Assembly: GCA_022266195.1 (NCBI GenBank)
Contig: WHVY01000004.1
Location: 4,791,501-4,855,500 of the forward strand
Direction: 5' to 3'
DNA length: 64,000 bases
Origin: Tetranychus cinnabarinus
Taxonomy: Eukaryota; Arthropoda; Arachnida; Trombidiformes; Tetranychidae
Shown here: positions 39,301-48,141 of the stretch, one piece after another
How positions within the stretch are numbered: position 1 is the first letter of the stretch
How the letters are laid out: each line of letters begins with the position of its first letter
The notes under the pieces: model-generated
What the model was told of the DNA's origin: nothing
The model's database searches: none
What the model saw: the letters and a program-made list of their open reading frames with translations, nothing else
Position numbers and translations under genes: made by a program

Positions 39301-42300
39301 CATGTCTAATACAGATTTTCTTGGCTCAACTTGACTGATTTCAAAGGCAATTGAATTCTGTGTTCGGTCAACTATGTCCATCTATAGCCAACTCATTACC
39401 TGTTAACAGCAAGTCAGTCGAGAAAAATAAGCAAGTAAACTTGTAGCAAGGAGCAAAATAAAAGGGAAGAAGATGAAGAAGAAGATGATGAAAAAAGGAA
39501 AGAAAGGTAAAAGGACGAAAACAAGAATGACCAATTGATTACCTGTACAAATGGTGAGATGTGATATTTCATCAACATTCAATATAAATTGCAACTTCTC
39601 TCAGTTTAACCAGGTTAACCTTCACTTGGTTAAATTTGTTTCCTCATTTTTTGCACCTTCATTCAGCTCAATTCAACCCTACCAAGTTGATCATTATCTA
39701 AACTCCCAGATAATTATGTTGAACACAAAGTAAAGGTAAACACTATTTTTGTAGACTTTTTTTCCTTCCAAAGAAAAACAATCAACAAAACAACAAAATT
39801 AACTCTCCAATGCTCATTGCCAATATCATTTTCAATATTTCCATCTAAACAGCAAACACTTTGATAGAAAAAAACTCCAAGTTATTTTGCAAAGAAAAAT
39901 ATTTACTTGCAATTTCCTCACCAAAAGTTGACATTTCACTGAAAATTGGTTCACCTTTTGTGAGATGTGATAATTCACTTGCAAACTTTTGGTGAAATAA
40001 AGTCTAGATTATCATGAAATTCAATTGAGAAAATTGTGCTTCTAATTCGAGTTGAGCAACTTTTATTTTTCGCTTTTTTTCATTATTTCAAGATGTTCTC
40101 TTGGATGGATTATCATATAACATTACAATCTTCATTTATCATGAGCTATTCCAGGTAATAAATGAGCTTTTACTTTTTTTTCTCCTTATTCTCTTGCTTT
40201 TACTTTTCACTTTCGTTTATTCATCATAATTCGTTGTTGATTCATTGAACAATTCATTAAACTCTTTTTGATCATTACAATGCTGTAACTTGTAAAATGA
40301 TTACATTCACTTTCTTTTGATAAATTGTTGTTCTCCTTGTAAGCCGATGTGAAGTGATTTGAATTATCATTACAAGAATATTCATTTACATTTTTACCAG
40401 TCAACATGAAACTATCTCAACTTTCATCCTCTTTTCTTCTTCTTCTTCTTCTTTCCCTCATCATATTACTCGGTGCTAATTAACATGAGCATAATTTGCA
40501 AACCAACAAATTGCAAGATTTGCCTTTTTCTTCCTCTTCCCTTCCCAATAATATTGTAACACTGTTCAGCTTCATTTACAGCCGAAAAATAATAACAGTC
40601 CAAAATGATTACTATTTAAATCATCATTGTGCTTATCAAGATAATTAATATTAACATCAACATTATCATTAATACATTATTGTTTTAATATGATAATTTT
40701 CGTCTTCACAAGACTAAATTAACAGGCTCAATGGAACAAGGCAAAAATGAAATGTTTTTTTCCCATTTTGGTTTCCGGAAAGGCGGAAACATGAGATTCT
40801 TGGTGTGTCATGTTTGCTAATTGTTGAAAACTGATTGCAGTCCATTAGAGTTTACTTATTAAGAGAACAAATTTTTACTAATTGTTACTCAACATTAGAC
40901 TCGTAATCGAAAAAAACTTTGAAAGTTGTTCCAAATTTACTTCCTACTTGAATGACTTTCCACGTGAAAAGTAGCAACACAATGTCCACTTTTTGTGTTA
41001 CAAGATCGACTCTTTCCCATCAAAGCTGATGATTGAACAGGTCTTTGCGTGACTTTGTATTTCTTTATTTTTATGAACATTTCGTTTTCTTAAATTTAGA
41101 CTTTCTATTTATGGATTGTCTTGTTATTTATTTTTGACTTTTTTCTTAATTTCTTCTACCGGTAACCTTTCAATCTTGATCATGATGATCTGGAGTCTAG
41201 TCAAGATGAACATTATTCAAAATTACTCATAAACTTACTGTTTATCAACTTGTCAGCTTTTGATTGATAGAATATCTTTTTTACTGTTTTTACGGCGATT
41301 TCTTCATTTCAGTTTCATATCCGAGAATCATCACGGCATTTGATAATCTGTTATATAGCTTATACTCAAGCTATTCATGGAGTGTAGTTACTCCAACTGG
41401 GAGTCAGTTTTAATTTAGATATTACGTTTTTCAGCAGATGAAAGCTTATCTCATTTTTGTATTTGCCAAATGCATCCAAAGTTTTATTTGTCCAATTCAT
41501 CATGAAATTGATATTTAGTGGGAGAAACCTTAAAATGTTACATTTACGAACTTCAACTTTAACCGATTCATTCATTTGTAAAATGGCTAATGAAAGTCAA
41601 CAGAAGATCAAGATTAATCGCTCAATATTCAAACAAACATAAAAATTGTTTTCTGTTATTATTATATTATGTTGTTATTCTAATTATTCATTCTGACAAT
41701 AATAAAAATTTATTTTTAAAAGCTCAAACTTTTCCATTATTACATCCAACTCTAAATTTCATTAAACTTTTTGAAATTTTCTACCAAAAGTCAATTTTAA
41801 ATTCGATATCAAAAGTTATTCATTTTTTAGATGTTCCATTATTTAAAGAGCATTCTATCATGTAAAGATAAGTTGTAAACTACGGTTATAATCTTGAATC
41901 AAAATGGTCCATTCCATATTGGGAATGAAGATGATGATGATATAACTTAAAGGATCTTAAATATTGCCGATAAAGCGAAATAAAGAAAACAAGGAAAACT
42001 TGAAATAACAAGGAAAAACTATTGTTTATAGCAAGAAAAGAAAGGCAACATTTCCATTGTTGAAGAAAAAAGTATCTTTCAATTCATTGGCTTGTTTGGA
42101 TAAGCTTTTTGTGTCCAAAATCTGATGAACCTGGTAAATCTTGGGATAATATTACAATAAGAAAGGCGCAAAAAGCTAAAACTCAAAAGCTGAGTTGGCA
42201 AAGACGAAGAGAGAAGAGCAATGATTTGTATGTTTTGATATTAAATTGTACTCTTTACTGTCATTATTACATAAAGAAATGAAAAACAAAATTTTGCTTC

Positions 42301-45300
42301 TCACAAACCCACAACTAATCCCTTCAAGTCTCAACTTTTTACTTGCTCTTCTTTTTCATTCCTTTAGATTTTATTGCTTTCAGCTACTTAAGGTAAAGGT
42401 GAAAATAATCTGAATCACCTCTACATTATCACTGAGTTTCTCTTTGGTATTAAGTAAAGATTTTTGTTGAGACAGACTTTCTTTTCATGGTGATAGAAAG
42501 CCATTAAAAAATGATTGAATTTTGAGATACTTTTACTTTTACGATTTATTATTAAAGTTTCAAGGGCTTTCAAATGTTGAAGAATAATCTGATTCAGTTG
42601 CAACTGTTAATTTATGAATGCAAATGCAACTGATTTTTCCAAGTCTTTTTTGCTCCGTCCAAGGTAATAATTCTCATTAGAAGGTTGAAAATCAGATTAT
42701 CAGTTAATTGCATGTTTTTCTGGCTGTCAAATGGTTCAACCATTTGAGATGGAAAAAGTTTCAAAATTGATTCAACTAAACTCACGCAATCATCAAATTA
42801 ATTAGATGAAATTTGAACTTGCTATGAGCATTACCTTGAGTCATGAACATTTTTTACTCTTAATAATTAACCAAAATTCTGATTATAATTGTTTGGTTCT
42901 CATTAAACTTGCAGTCCACTTCGTTAATGAAATTCAATTTATCGCCAAGAAAATATCCATAAAAGAGGAAAGTCAGAGCATCAACTTTGATACCAAAACC
43001 AACAGATTGAGTCAAGAAAACTCACCAAATAAGAATAATTGAACCTCAATTTAGCATATGAATTTAAAGTCTGAGTGAAAAACACTCATTTGAGAGCCTC
43101 AAAAAATCGAAAGTTTCTATTGCAAACGAATCAATAAATTTGCTTTAAATAAAATTGTCTCTTCATAGGACGCAATCTAATAGCGGAAATTTTTCTTCTA
43201 TCGTATGATGAACTTTTTCGTTTGAATAGTTGAATAGAGTTTTCATTTTTACACAATCGTTACCAAACGCAATCGATATGCGTATTGTTCTGTTTCATTC
43301 AATTTCATCTGCCATCGAGCGAAAATAAAGCTTTGTATGGAGTGTTGTTTTGACTTGAGACTGAACACTCAACTTTACGAGTTTAATAGTAAATTTTTTC
43401 GTTGTTTTCAAACGCCGAAATTCATCAAATCATCATTTTTTCTTTACAATTTGCAGCTGAACGGATGAATTTTGAGATTTCATGTTGTTTCTTGATGCAT
43501 AAATGTTATTCTTTGGTTCAATAAAAAGTCTCATAGAGAGTTTTCAGAGTTTTCAACGAAAAGGAAAAAGTAGCGAAAATGAAAGAAAACGAAAATAGAA
43601 AGTATAATAATGAGAAAAGAAAAGTAAATGTTGATATGAACACATTTCAAGATATACATGTATTTATATTTATGTAGCTGAATATAAGGTATGATATATT
43701 TACCTTCTAATGATGGTGATGTTAAAGTTCGAGCTTGTTCAATAGTTCCTAAGGTGATGAGGAAAGAAAGGGAAAAGAGGTAAGAATATCATTAGCCAAG
43801 AGCATGTCAAATTATTAGGTCTTTAGTATAGTGAGTCAGGTCAGTGGAGCGATAAAAGGCTCTACAAAGTAATGCATCTCGTTTGTCATCCAAACCTTTT
43901 TTTCCTTCTTCTTCTTCTTCTCTTCATTTTCCCATTTCTTCTTTTCATCCATCGACCAACTTATTCCAGGTACATGAACATCAATCTACATGATACAACC
44001 ACCTTTATATCTTGCCATTCGAACAACCTATTCGCCTTTCATCTTCATCATTGCCGTCATCATCATCATCTTCACATTTTCTTGTCTTCTTTTTTTCGCC
44101 TCATCTTTATCCACTTTCATTTTTCTTTTGTTATTTTTCTTGGTTAACTTGTCGAATGTAATAACAATATTAATATTGCTTTCGCTTTTCATGTTGTTTC
44201 GACCATTATTTTTACCCTTATTATAATAATAACTGATTTACATTGAGATAAACAGTTTAAACTGTATTCAGTGAAACATGGACTTTATCATGTTAATATA
44301 TCAGATTGTATATTGTAATGTTGAAAGTGCAAGAGAATGATAAACATGAATGAATCATGGAAAAAGGTTCGACAATGTTGTACATTAGAACAAAATTGTC
44401 TTTTCTTTTCCTTTTTACCTTTTCACATCCAAAGAGAGAAACGACAATTTTGCCAATCCAATTGAATAATTTATTCATTAAAATGAAGTAATTGACCATC
44501 AAAGCACAAACAAAATCAACCAAATTAAAATATTTGCTCCATTTTCTTGCTTTTCACCCAGAAAATGAACATTAAAAGTTGATAATTAAAAGCAAACTCC
44601 AGAAGCACATTTCATCAATTTGTCTCAATTGTTTCTCTCTCTCAATAAGAACTAAATTCAATTTAAAAGCAAAAATTCCAAAGAGAAAGAGAAGTTCGAA
44701 AAAATTTGTTGCATTTCGCTCAGAGCCAAAATAAGTTGACATTAAATGCGACTTTTAAACATGAGAGGAAAATGGCTGGAAAAATGACAACTCTTTTCTT
44801 CTCGATTAACATTTTTCCCCAATTTCCAATTCTGTAAATGTTTTGTTCACATGAATATTAAATGATAAACTTGTGCGTTTCCATTGAAAGAGAAACATTT
44901 AAAGCTTATTAACATTATTTGCCATAATTATTGTAAAGTTGGACAACAAGGAATGATTAGTCAAAGTGTTGCTCTGGTAAAGGTTGAGGTTGACTTTGAG
45001 AGCAAAAAGTAAATGGAAATGACGACTTTTTCAAATGAGAATCTAGTATCAACAATATGTTCTATTCTTTTGCTCAGCATCATCATGAATTCAATTGATG
45101 TTCCATTTGCAGAAGAGAGAAAAAACATGATGAAAAATATTATGTTTTCATTTCTCTTTTTTGCACCCTTTTCATCACAATTCCATCAAATTTTCATTCC
45201 AACCATTTCTCCGTCTCTTTTAATATTTACATTATTCTTGTCACTGAATTCCCCAGTCTGTCAATTTTTCGCTCACTTTATCAGTCTCATGAGTTGACCA

Positions 45301-47440
45301 ACCTTGGACATCAACTAACTTCAGAGGCTTGCGGCTTCCAAAGACAAACATTTCGCTAATGACTGTGATAATGGCTCTAATAACATCAATCGAGCAAAAG
45401 ATTTTCCTTCTGTTCTAAATTTCATCGAATGATGAATTTCGAAATTTTATGAGCAATTCTTCATTCCTTTGGTTTCTTTTTTTTCTGGCGAAAAATGTTT
45501 TACTTTTTCATAAGTTGCAATGAAGTTTTGTCAACAAAATGATTTAGTTTATTGATGAATTGGTGTGGATTGATTGAAAAAAGAAAATATCAATTTGAAA
45601 ATTGGAATAATGAGAAATGAAAATCAAAGTTGCACCATTTGAACCAGAACATTAATCATGGAATATGCAATGGAATCGAGGAAAAAGGAAAGACAAAAAA
45701 GTAATCAATAGGCTTGATATTGATAGATTATCATTTTCACCCTCAATTTCAGAGAAGTATTACTCTACATGATTAATAGAGAGAACTTTTTCTGTCCAAT
45801 TTGTGGTTCTGTGCATTTCATGATCTTCCAATTAACATTGAATGTATCAATGTTTCCAATTGGAAAAGTGAGGGAAAAAGTTTTTACGAATCTTGTCTCA
45901 ATTATAATTTTTCAATGTTTTTAAATTAAACTTCAAATTGACTGTCTTTTTGTGCCTCGAAATGCTGGGAAAAATTGCCAGTCTATGAATAAATGGATGC
46001 TAATGACATTACCCTTGAGCTAATAAATAACAAGAATTTATTGCACTGGAATTGAATGGAAATGATCCAGAACAGAATTCATGTTTTTCTTTTTTTATTT
46101 CAATCGATTCATAAAGTCAATGTTCTAGTCTTTTAATAAAGAAATGTGGAATAAATTGATAATAAAATAAAGGAAAAGCAATAAATTGAAAGTTTGATTC
46201 ATGATTAGAGTTCTTTTGATTTTTGCGTTCAACTTTTATTGATATTGTTTTCTAATTGTTCATTCTTGTTGAACGATGAAAAGAAATGAAATGTTTTCTA
46301 AACTTTGCTCATGTTTTCAGTTTACTCGAGTTTAACTTTTAATTTATAAGTAAAATCAAATGCTGAGAACTTTTCTTTTCTCATTCCAAAGAGAAACATT
46401 TTTTTATTTCAATTTTTCTTGCGTTTCGTCATTAGTCTTGTTGAATCTCTCACCTCATTGAGTTGGTAAACAGTTAAACCATTTCAATTGCAATCAATTG
46501 AACCAAATGATTGACTGGCATTAACATTAAGTTGCTAAAATTATCAACATTTATTTTCGTTCTTATGGTTAAAGCCTTTGTAAAATCTTCGAATCTAAAT
46601 TAATCAGCTTTCTGCTGTCTTTCAGTTCTGGCGAGCTTTCGTCAATTGCAAAATCAGAATTAAGTTCATTAACATGAAACTTGTTTTGCCAATAACAAGC
46701 ATAATCGGATTTTGTTAAAATTACTTTTTTCTTTAAATTATGTTCTTTTGATGGTCAATCCTTCATTCATGACGTTCAAAACTTTGCGTTTTACTCTGCA
46801 CAGTTGTGAATAAATTTTCATCCAGTGTTCACTTAACATGGAAATATTTTGATGACCTTTTATCGCTCGTGTCACTGACTTTTACAACTCACTATTTATC
46901 CATTTTTGGAGGTTGGCTTACCTTTTCTTGCATCTATTGTGTATATTGGTGCTAAAGCGTCATCCTTATACCAAAGTACAAGAGCAACTGAATCATCTGA
47001 GGTTGGCGCTGTAACATCACAAGGTAAAGCAACTTTACCCTTAACAACTGCCGTGTACAATATGGATGCTGGAGAAGAGAGAGAGAAAATTCAATTACAA
47101 TCATTTGAATAAAACTCAATATTGACTTTACACAATTGATAATCACGTTTGAGCTTCATTAGAGCTTCGATATTATTATGAAAAAGTTTTTTAACGCTTT
47201 CTGTTCGGTTGAGAATACGATTTAAATTGGTTTCTCATTGAGAAATACTTTTCAAAATGTAGTTCTACTTCGCTCAATCTTTCGTTATTGATTAACTTTT
47301 AGTTGGAAAAGACTCTAAAAGTCAGCATTGAGCATTTGAAACTTACCGAAAGGCTGAGCATCATTAGCTGAAGGTTGAACTTGACCATGGTTTACATAAC
47401 ACAATTGATATAAGCACAATGTTATGATCAACTTTTTCAT
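6177..47440 (-). CDS. side: Sidestep-family Ig-superfamily receptor, eleven exons, 3' partial
   Basis: Joining 47440-47347, 47068-46922, 43748-43704, 27643-27500, 24828-24718, 13337-13260, 12317-12192, 11037-10888, 10608-10474, 6932-6771 and 6333-6177 gives 1349 nt, 449 codons plus two bases, with no stop. All ten internal junctions are phase 1. The protein starts with a signal peptide (about residues 1-18), then four Ig domains with their Cys pairs and Trp: Ig1 C48/W64/C124, Ig2 C176/W189/C228, Ig3 C273/W286/C322, Ig4 C372/W386/C421. Family signatures are LPCDV, LVLWYKD, PIYTIDAR, GRAYF, VPPEEP, GPYNEGD, TCQAINNN, LDLN and SNQTLVLQ, ending near RYAPFC. These fit the arthropod Sidestep family, transmembrane adhesion proteins that act as ligands for Beaten-path receptors in axon guidance. 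A further Ig domain, membrane segment and cytoplasmic tail are expected left of position 1. The paralog within the family is not resolved, so 'side' is used at family level. Confidence 0.9.
6334..6770 (-). other. sidestep-like intron 10 (437 nt)
   Basis: A/T-rich intron with nothing else visible. Confidence 0.8.
6771..6932 (-). CDS. side: sidestep-like exon 10: Ig4 first half
   Basis: Encodes YVPRLSLRLGSPTISL, then EGNDIYFDCEIDANPHINRP and IIWRFN, with Cys372 and Trp386. VPRxSLRLG and EGxDxYFxCxIxANP are strong family signatures. Acceptor ATCAG, donor GTAAGT. Confidence 0.93.
6933..10473 (-). other. sidestep-like intron 9 (3.5 kb)
   Basis: A/T-rich with several biased open frames on both strands (Phe/Lys/Asn-rich). 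None shows splice or domain support. No repeats recognised. Confidence 0.7.
10474..10608 (-). CDS. side: sidestep-like exon 9: Ig3 second half
   Basis: Encodes GDHQTSTTITLTLKQI, then ILICTAENPKIPGS and LKLDVH, with Cys322. The CxAENP motif is typical of this domain. Acceptor ATCAG, donor GTAAGT. Confidence 0.92.
10609..10887 (-). other. sidestep-like intron 8 (279 nt)
   Basis: Short A/T-rich intron. Nothing else seen. Confidence 0.8.
10888..11037 (-). CDS. side: sidestep-like exon 8: Ig3 first half
   Basis: Encodes MKPTEVHITQLTSVLVADRE, then SFECNTFGSRPKAILYWFFDG, with Cys273 and Trp286. Acceptor TTCTAG, donor GTAAGT. GSRPxAxxxW is a family hallmark of Ig3. Confidence 0.92.
11038..12191 (-). 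other. sidestep-like intron 7 (1.15 kb)
   Basis: A/T-rich on the coding strand. GA-rich on the plus strand across 11,600-12,180. No gene seen. Confidence 0.7.
12192..12317 (-). CDS. side: sidestep-like exon 7: Ig2 last third
   Basis: Encodes VTSNQLMITSLARHNLL, then FTCQAINNN and SITLDLN, with Cys228. The acceptor (AATAAAAG) was chosen because it keeps phase 1 and matches the family pattern of a short loop before the xxNxL strand. It has a purine-rich start and a displaced pyrimidine tract, so a slightly longer exon cannot be excluded. Donor GTAAGT. Confidence 0.82.
12318..13259 (-). other. sidestep-like intron 6 (942 nt)
   Basis: A/T-rich intron. A long pyrimidine run sits about 15-50 nt upstream of the acceptor chosen at 12318-12319. 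No other feature seen. Confidence 0.65.
13260..13337 (-). CDS. side: sidestep-like exon 6: Ig2 middle
   Basis: Encodes GKPRPSLTWWRDDNIIDDSF to DKD, carrying the Ig2 Trp pair (189-190). The exon begins GTAAAC right after the acceptor CCCAG, so a donor-like sequence is recreated at the splice junction. Donor GTAAGT. 78 nt, in frame if skipped. Confidence 0.9.
13368..13396. repeat. (GAAAAA)n simple repeat
   Basis: Four to five GAAAAA units. On the minus strand this is a TTTTTC pyrimidine tract upstream of the exon 6 acceptor. Confidence 0.8.
18190..19624. repeat. Repeat cluster: probable degraded transposable-element sequence
   Basis: Composition and word usage differ from the surrounding intron. 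The cluster contains three copies of a core unit, several TCAAGGTCA words in both orientations, and a segment at about 18980-19050 (CTCGCCTTTTCGTATTGCAA then AAGATAAGATAAA) that recurs in altered form at about 19340-19430. I could not define termini, TIRs or coding capacity, so the family is unknown. A SINE-like or satellite origin is possible. Confidence 0.55.
18545..19000. repeat. Three copies of a ~190-bp unit with AACCTAACCT core
   Basis: TTAATGAGTG starts at 18548, 18740 and 18926, each followed by (C/G)GAA(A/G)TTTAACTTACTTA(C/T)CTAACCTAACCT and, in copies 1 and 3, by GATCTAACCTCATCAAAT. Spacing is 192 and 186 bp. The conserved core is about 60 bp and the sequence between has diverged. 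Confidence 0.75.
22487..22515. repeat. 29-bp module related to 18190-18218 (inverted)
   Basis: Matches the reverse complement of 18190-18218 at 25 of 29 positions, all differences being transitions. It includes TGACCTTGA and GAAGGTC half-sites. A likely dispersed repeat fragment. Confidence 0.6.
24718..24828 (-). CDS. side: sidestep-like exon 5: Ig2 first third
   Basis: Encodes VPPEEPIITDAQGNEL, then GPYNEGDELRLVCVTVGG, the start of Ig2 with Cys176. Acceptor AACCAG, donor GTAAGT. VPPExP..D..G and GPYxEG are strong family signatures. Confidence 0.92.
24829..27499 (-). other. sidestep-like intron 4 (about 2.7 kb)
   Basis: A/T-rich with CAT/ATC runs near 25060. No gene or clear repeat recognised. 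Confidence 0.7.
27500..27643 (-). CDS. side: sidestep-like exon 4: Ig1 second half
   Basis: Encodes GRAYFNLHNRPAFLQI, then DAGVYRCRVDFKKART and VISLKVI. DxGxYxC supplies the second Ig1 Cys (124). Acceptor TCTTCAG, donor GTAAGT. Confidence 0.92.
28201..28221. repeat. (ATC)7 microsatellite
   Basis: Seven perfect ATC units in intron 3. Confidence 0.9.
29818..30209 (-). pseudogene. Unrecognised coding-like fragment with a 70-nt intron
   Basis: On the minus strand an open stretch encodes NQVGVTMLLATGESN to QISF (about 30209-30138), ends at CAG/GTATTT, skips a 70-nt intron (30137-30068, acceptor ACAAG) and continues in frame with REGSQTLHSEF, then ERLLLQNELTEKDLFMHLLI, FAAGAPFASPVKNF and NQEWPKSKDVMPAF to about 29818, where GTATTT could be another donor. 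Upstream the frame is closed by a stop. The middle is markedly GC-richer (GGCGCGCC at about 29908) than anything nearby, and residue usage is balanced, unlike the artefact frames. I do not recognise the family. It could be a gene fragment carried in by a transposon, a decayed gene, or an unplaced exon pair. Intron size resembles that of the transposon gene at 1-1024, not of sidestep. Confidence 0.45.
36589..36603. repeat. (AG)n microsatellite
   Basis: About seven AG units in intron 3. Confidence 0.85.
38254..38340. repeat. GGGAGTGA-rich imperfect minisatellite
   Basis: CTGGGAGTGAG, TCAGTGAGTGAATGA, CTGGGAGTGAGAACG, TGGAGTGAAAG and AGGAGTGAATT follow closely, an imperfect array of (G)GGAGTGA words inside intron 3. 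Confidence 0.55.
38879..38896. repeat. (ATT)6 microsatellite
   Basis: Six ATT units in intron 3. Confidence 0.9.
39919..39994. repeat. Short inverted repeat (11-bp arms)
   Basis: CACCAAAAGTT at 39919-39929 pairs with AACTTTTGGTG at 39984-39994 around a 54-nt loop. No coding content and no sign of a target duplication. Confidence 0.4.
40434..40453. repeat. (TTC)n microsatellite
   Basis: Six to seven TTC units in intron 3. Confidence 0.85.
43704..43748 (-). CDS. side: sidestep-like exon 3: 45-nt exon within Ig1
   Basis: Encodes (G)TIEQARTLTSPSLE(G), the loop between the DAR motif and GRAYF in sidestep Ig1. Acceptor CACCTTAG, weak donor GTAAAT. It is flanked by introns of 3.2 and 16 kb. Phase 1 on both sides means it could be skipped without a frameshift. 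Confidence 0.85.
43749..46921 (-). other. sidestep-like intron 2 (about 3.2 kb)
   Basis: A/T-rich intron with a (CTT)n tract just beyond its left end at about 43904-43925 and no coding signal. Short hydrophobic frames here look like composition artefacts. Confidence 0.75.
43904..43925. repeat. (CTT)n microsatellite
   Basis: About six CTT units in intron 2, about 160 bp upstream of exon 3 on the minus strand. Confidence 0.85.
46922..47068 (-). CDS. side: sidestep-like exon 2: Ig1 first half
   Basis: Encodes ASILYTAVVKGKVALPCDV through LVLWYKDDALAPIYTIDARK, carrying the first Ig Cys (48) and Trp (64). The LPCDV...LVLWYKD...PIY block is the most diagnostic sidestep-family stretch. Acceptor CTCCAG, donor GTAAGC. 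Confidence 0.92.
47069..47346 (-). other. sidestep-like intron 1 (278 nt)
   Basis: Short intron, GTAAGT donor and TTCTCCAG acceptor. A/T-rich, with nothing else visible. Confidence 0.8.
47347..47440 (-). CDS. side: sidestep-like exon 1: start codon and signal peptide
   Basis: ATG at 47440 opens MKKLIITLCLYQLCYVNHGQ, a short basic start plus a hydrophobic core with likely cleavage around residues 16-20. The exon ends CCTTTCG before GTAAGT (phase 1). The ATG is embedded in ATACTGGGAATGAAAAAG. The 5' UTR and any non-coding first exon lie to the right and are not defined. Confidence 0.88.
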
Positions 47441-48071
47441 TCCCAGTATAAAAAGAGAGACTGATTAGAGGAGAAATTTTAAGGTGGACTTTTACACTTT
47501 AAGCTAATTTCGAAAAATTTTCTTCTTTGACTTCTTGTCGCTAACTATTCATTTCACTTCTAATTCACAATTGGAATGTAATTTTCAATTTAAACGTATC
47601 ACAGTAAACTTGAAAGAAATTTTGATGACAACGAAATGGCCGATTGTATCACAAAGTATTTTATCGCTGGCATAATCCCGACAAATTGATGGGCACACAA
47701 ATGTTGATATTTCAACTTTTCATAATGAAAGAGTTTTCTGAAAATTTTTCAAAGAACCACAATTTTATCAGAATATTGACAATAAAATGGAGTTTGTCTA
47801 AAATTGTGAAGCACACACTTTGTTGATCTTTTAATCCTCACTTAATAATCCAATTGGATTCTACAACAAACTCAAGATCGACTTTAATCACCAAATTTAA
47901 ATATAAAAATTGATTTCTTCAACAATTTGTCAACTTTATCGGTTGATTAACATTAAGCGTAAAATTCTGAAATAGACGAAAAGATGGGAAAAGAGCAGAA
48001 AAAATAAGTGAGAAAACGATTCTGACAGTTCATGGCAAGAATTTTGATCGAAATAAAAGTTGAGTTGAATA
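47441..48071 (-). other. 5' flank or 5' UTR region of sidestep-like gene
   Basis: Directly upstream of the start codon the coding strand reads CTCTCTTTTTATACTGGGA, which may be UTR or a TATA-like element. No upstream coding exon is seen. A non-coding first exon further right is likely for a gene of this type but cannot be placed. Confidence 0.4.
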
Positions 48072-48141
48072 GTGACACCTATTGGTAGCCATCATAACTA
48101 TGAGAAATAAGTTGTTCTCCAAATCACCCATCAGATGGCAG
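48072..48141. promoter_or_regulatory. Pair of CTCF-like motifs upstream of sidestep
   Basis: CCATCAGATGGCAG on the plus strand at 48128-48141 matches the CTCF core CCASYAGRKGGCRS at 13 of 14 positions. CCAATAGGTGTCAC on the minus strand at 48072-48085 matches at 12 of 14. They are in opposite orientation 42 bp apart, about 0.6 kb upstream of the first coding exon. The consensus is established knowledge. Function as an insulator or promoter element here is inference. Confidence 0.4.

Larger units (their letters stand above)
27644..43703 (-). other. sidestep-like intron 3 (about 16 kb)
   Basis: The largest intron. It holds a coding-like fragment at 29818-30209, a GGGAGTGA-rich patch at 38254-38340, several simple repeats, a small inverted repeat at 39919-39994, and a candidate CAG/GTGAGC site at about 35909. 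The rest is low-complexity A/T-rich sequence with scattered Phe/Leu/Lys-rich frames that I do not regard as genes. Confidence 0.75.

Noticed and set aside
46906..47112. Plus-strand frame across the Ig1 exon
   Set aside because: It is the opposite-strand shadow of sidestep exon 2, whose minus-strand frame carries the family motifs and splice sites.
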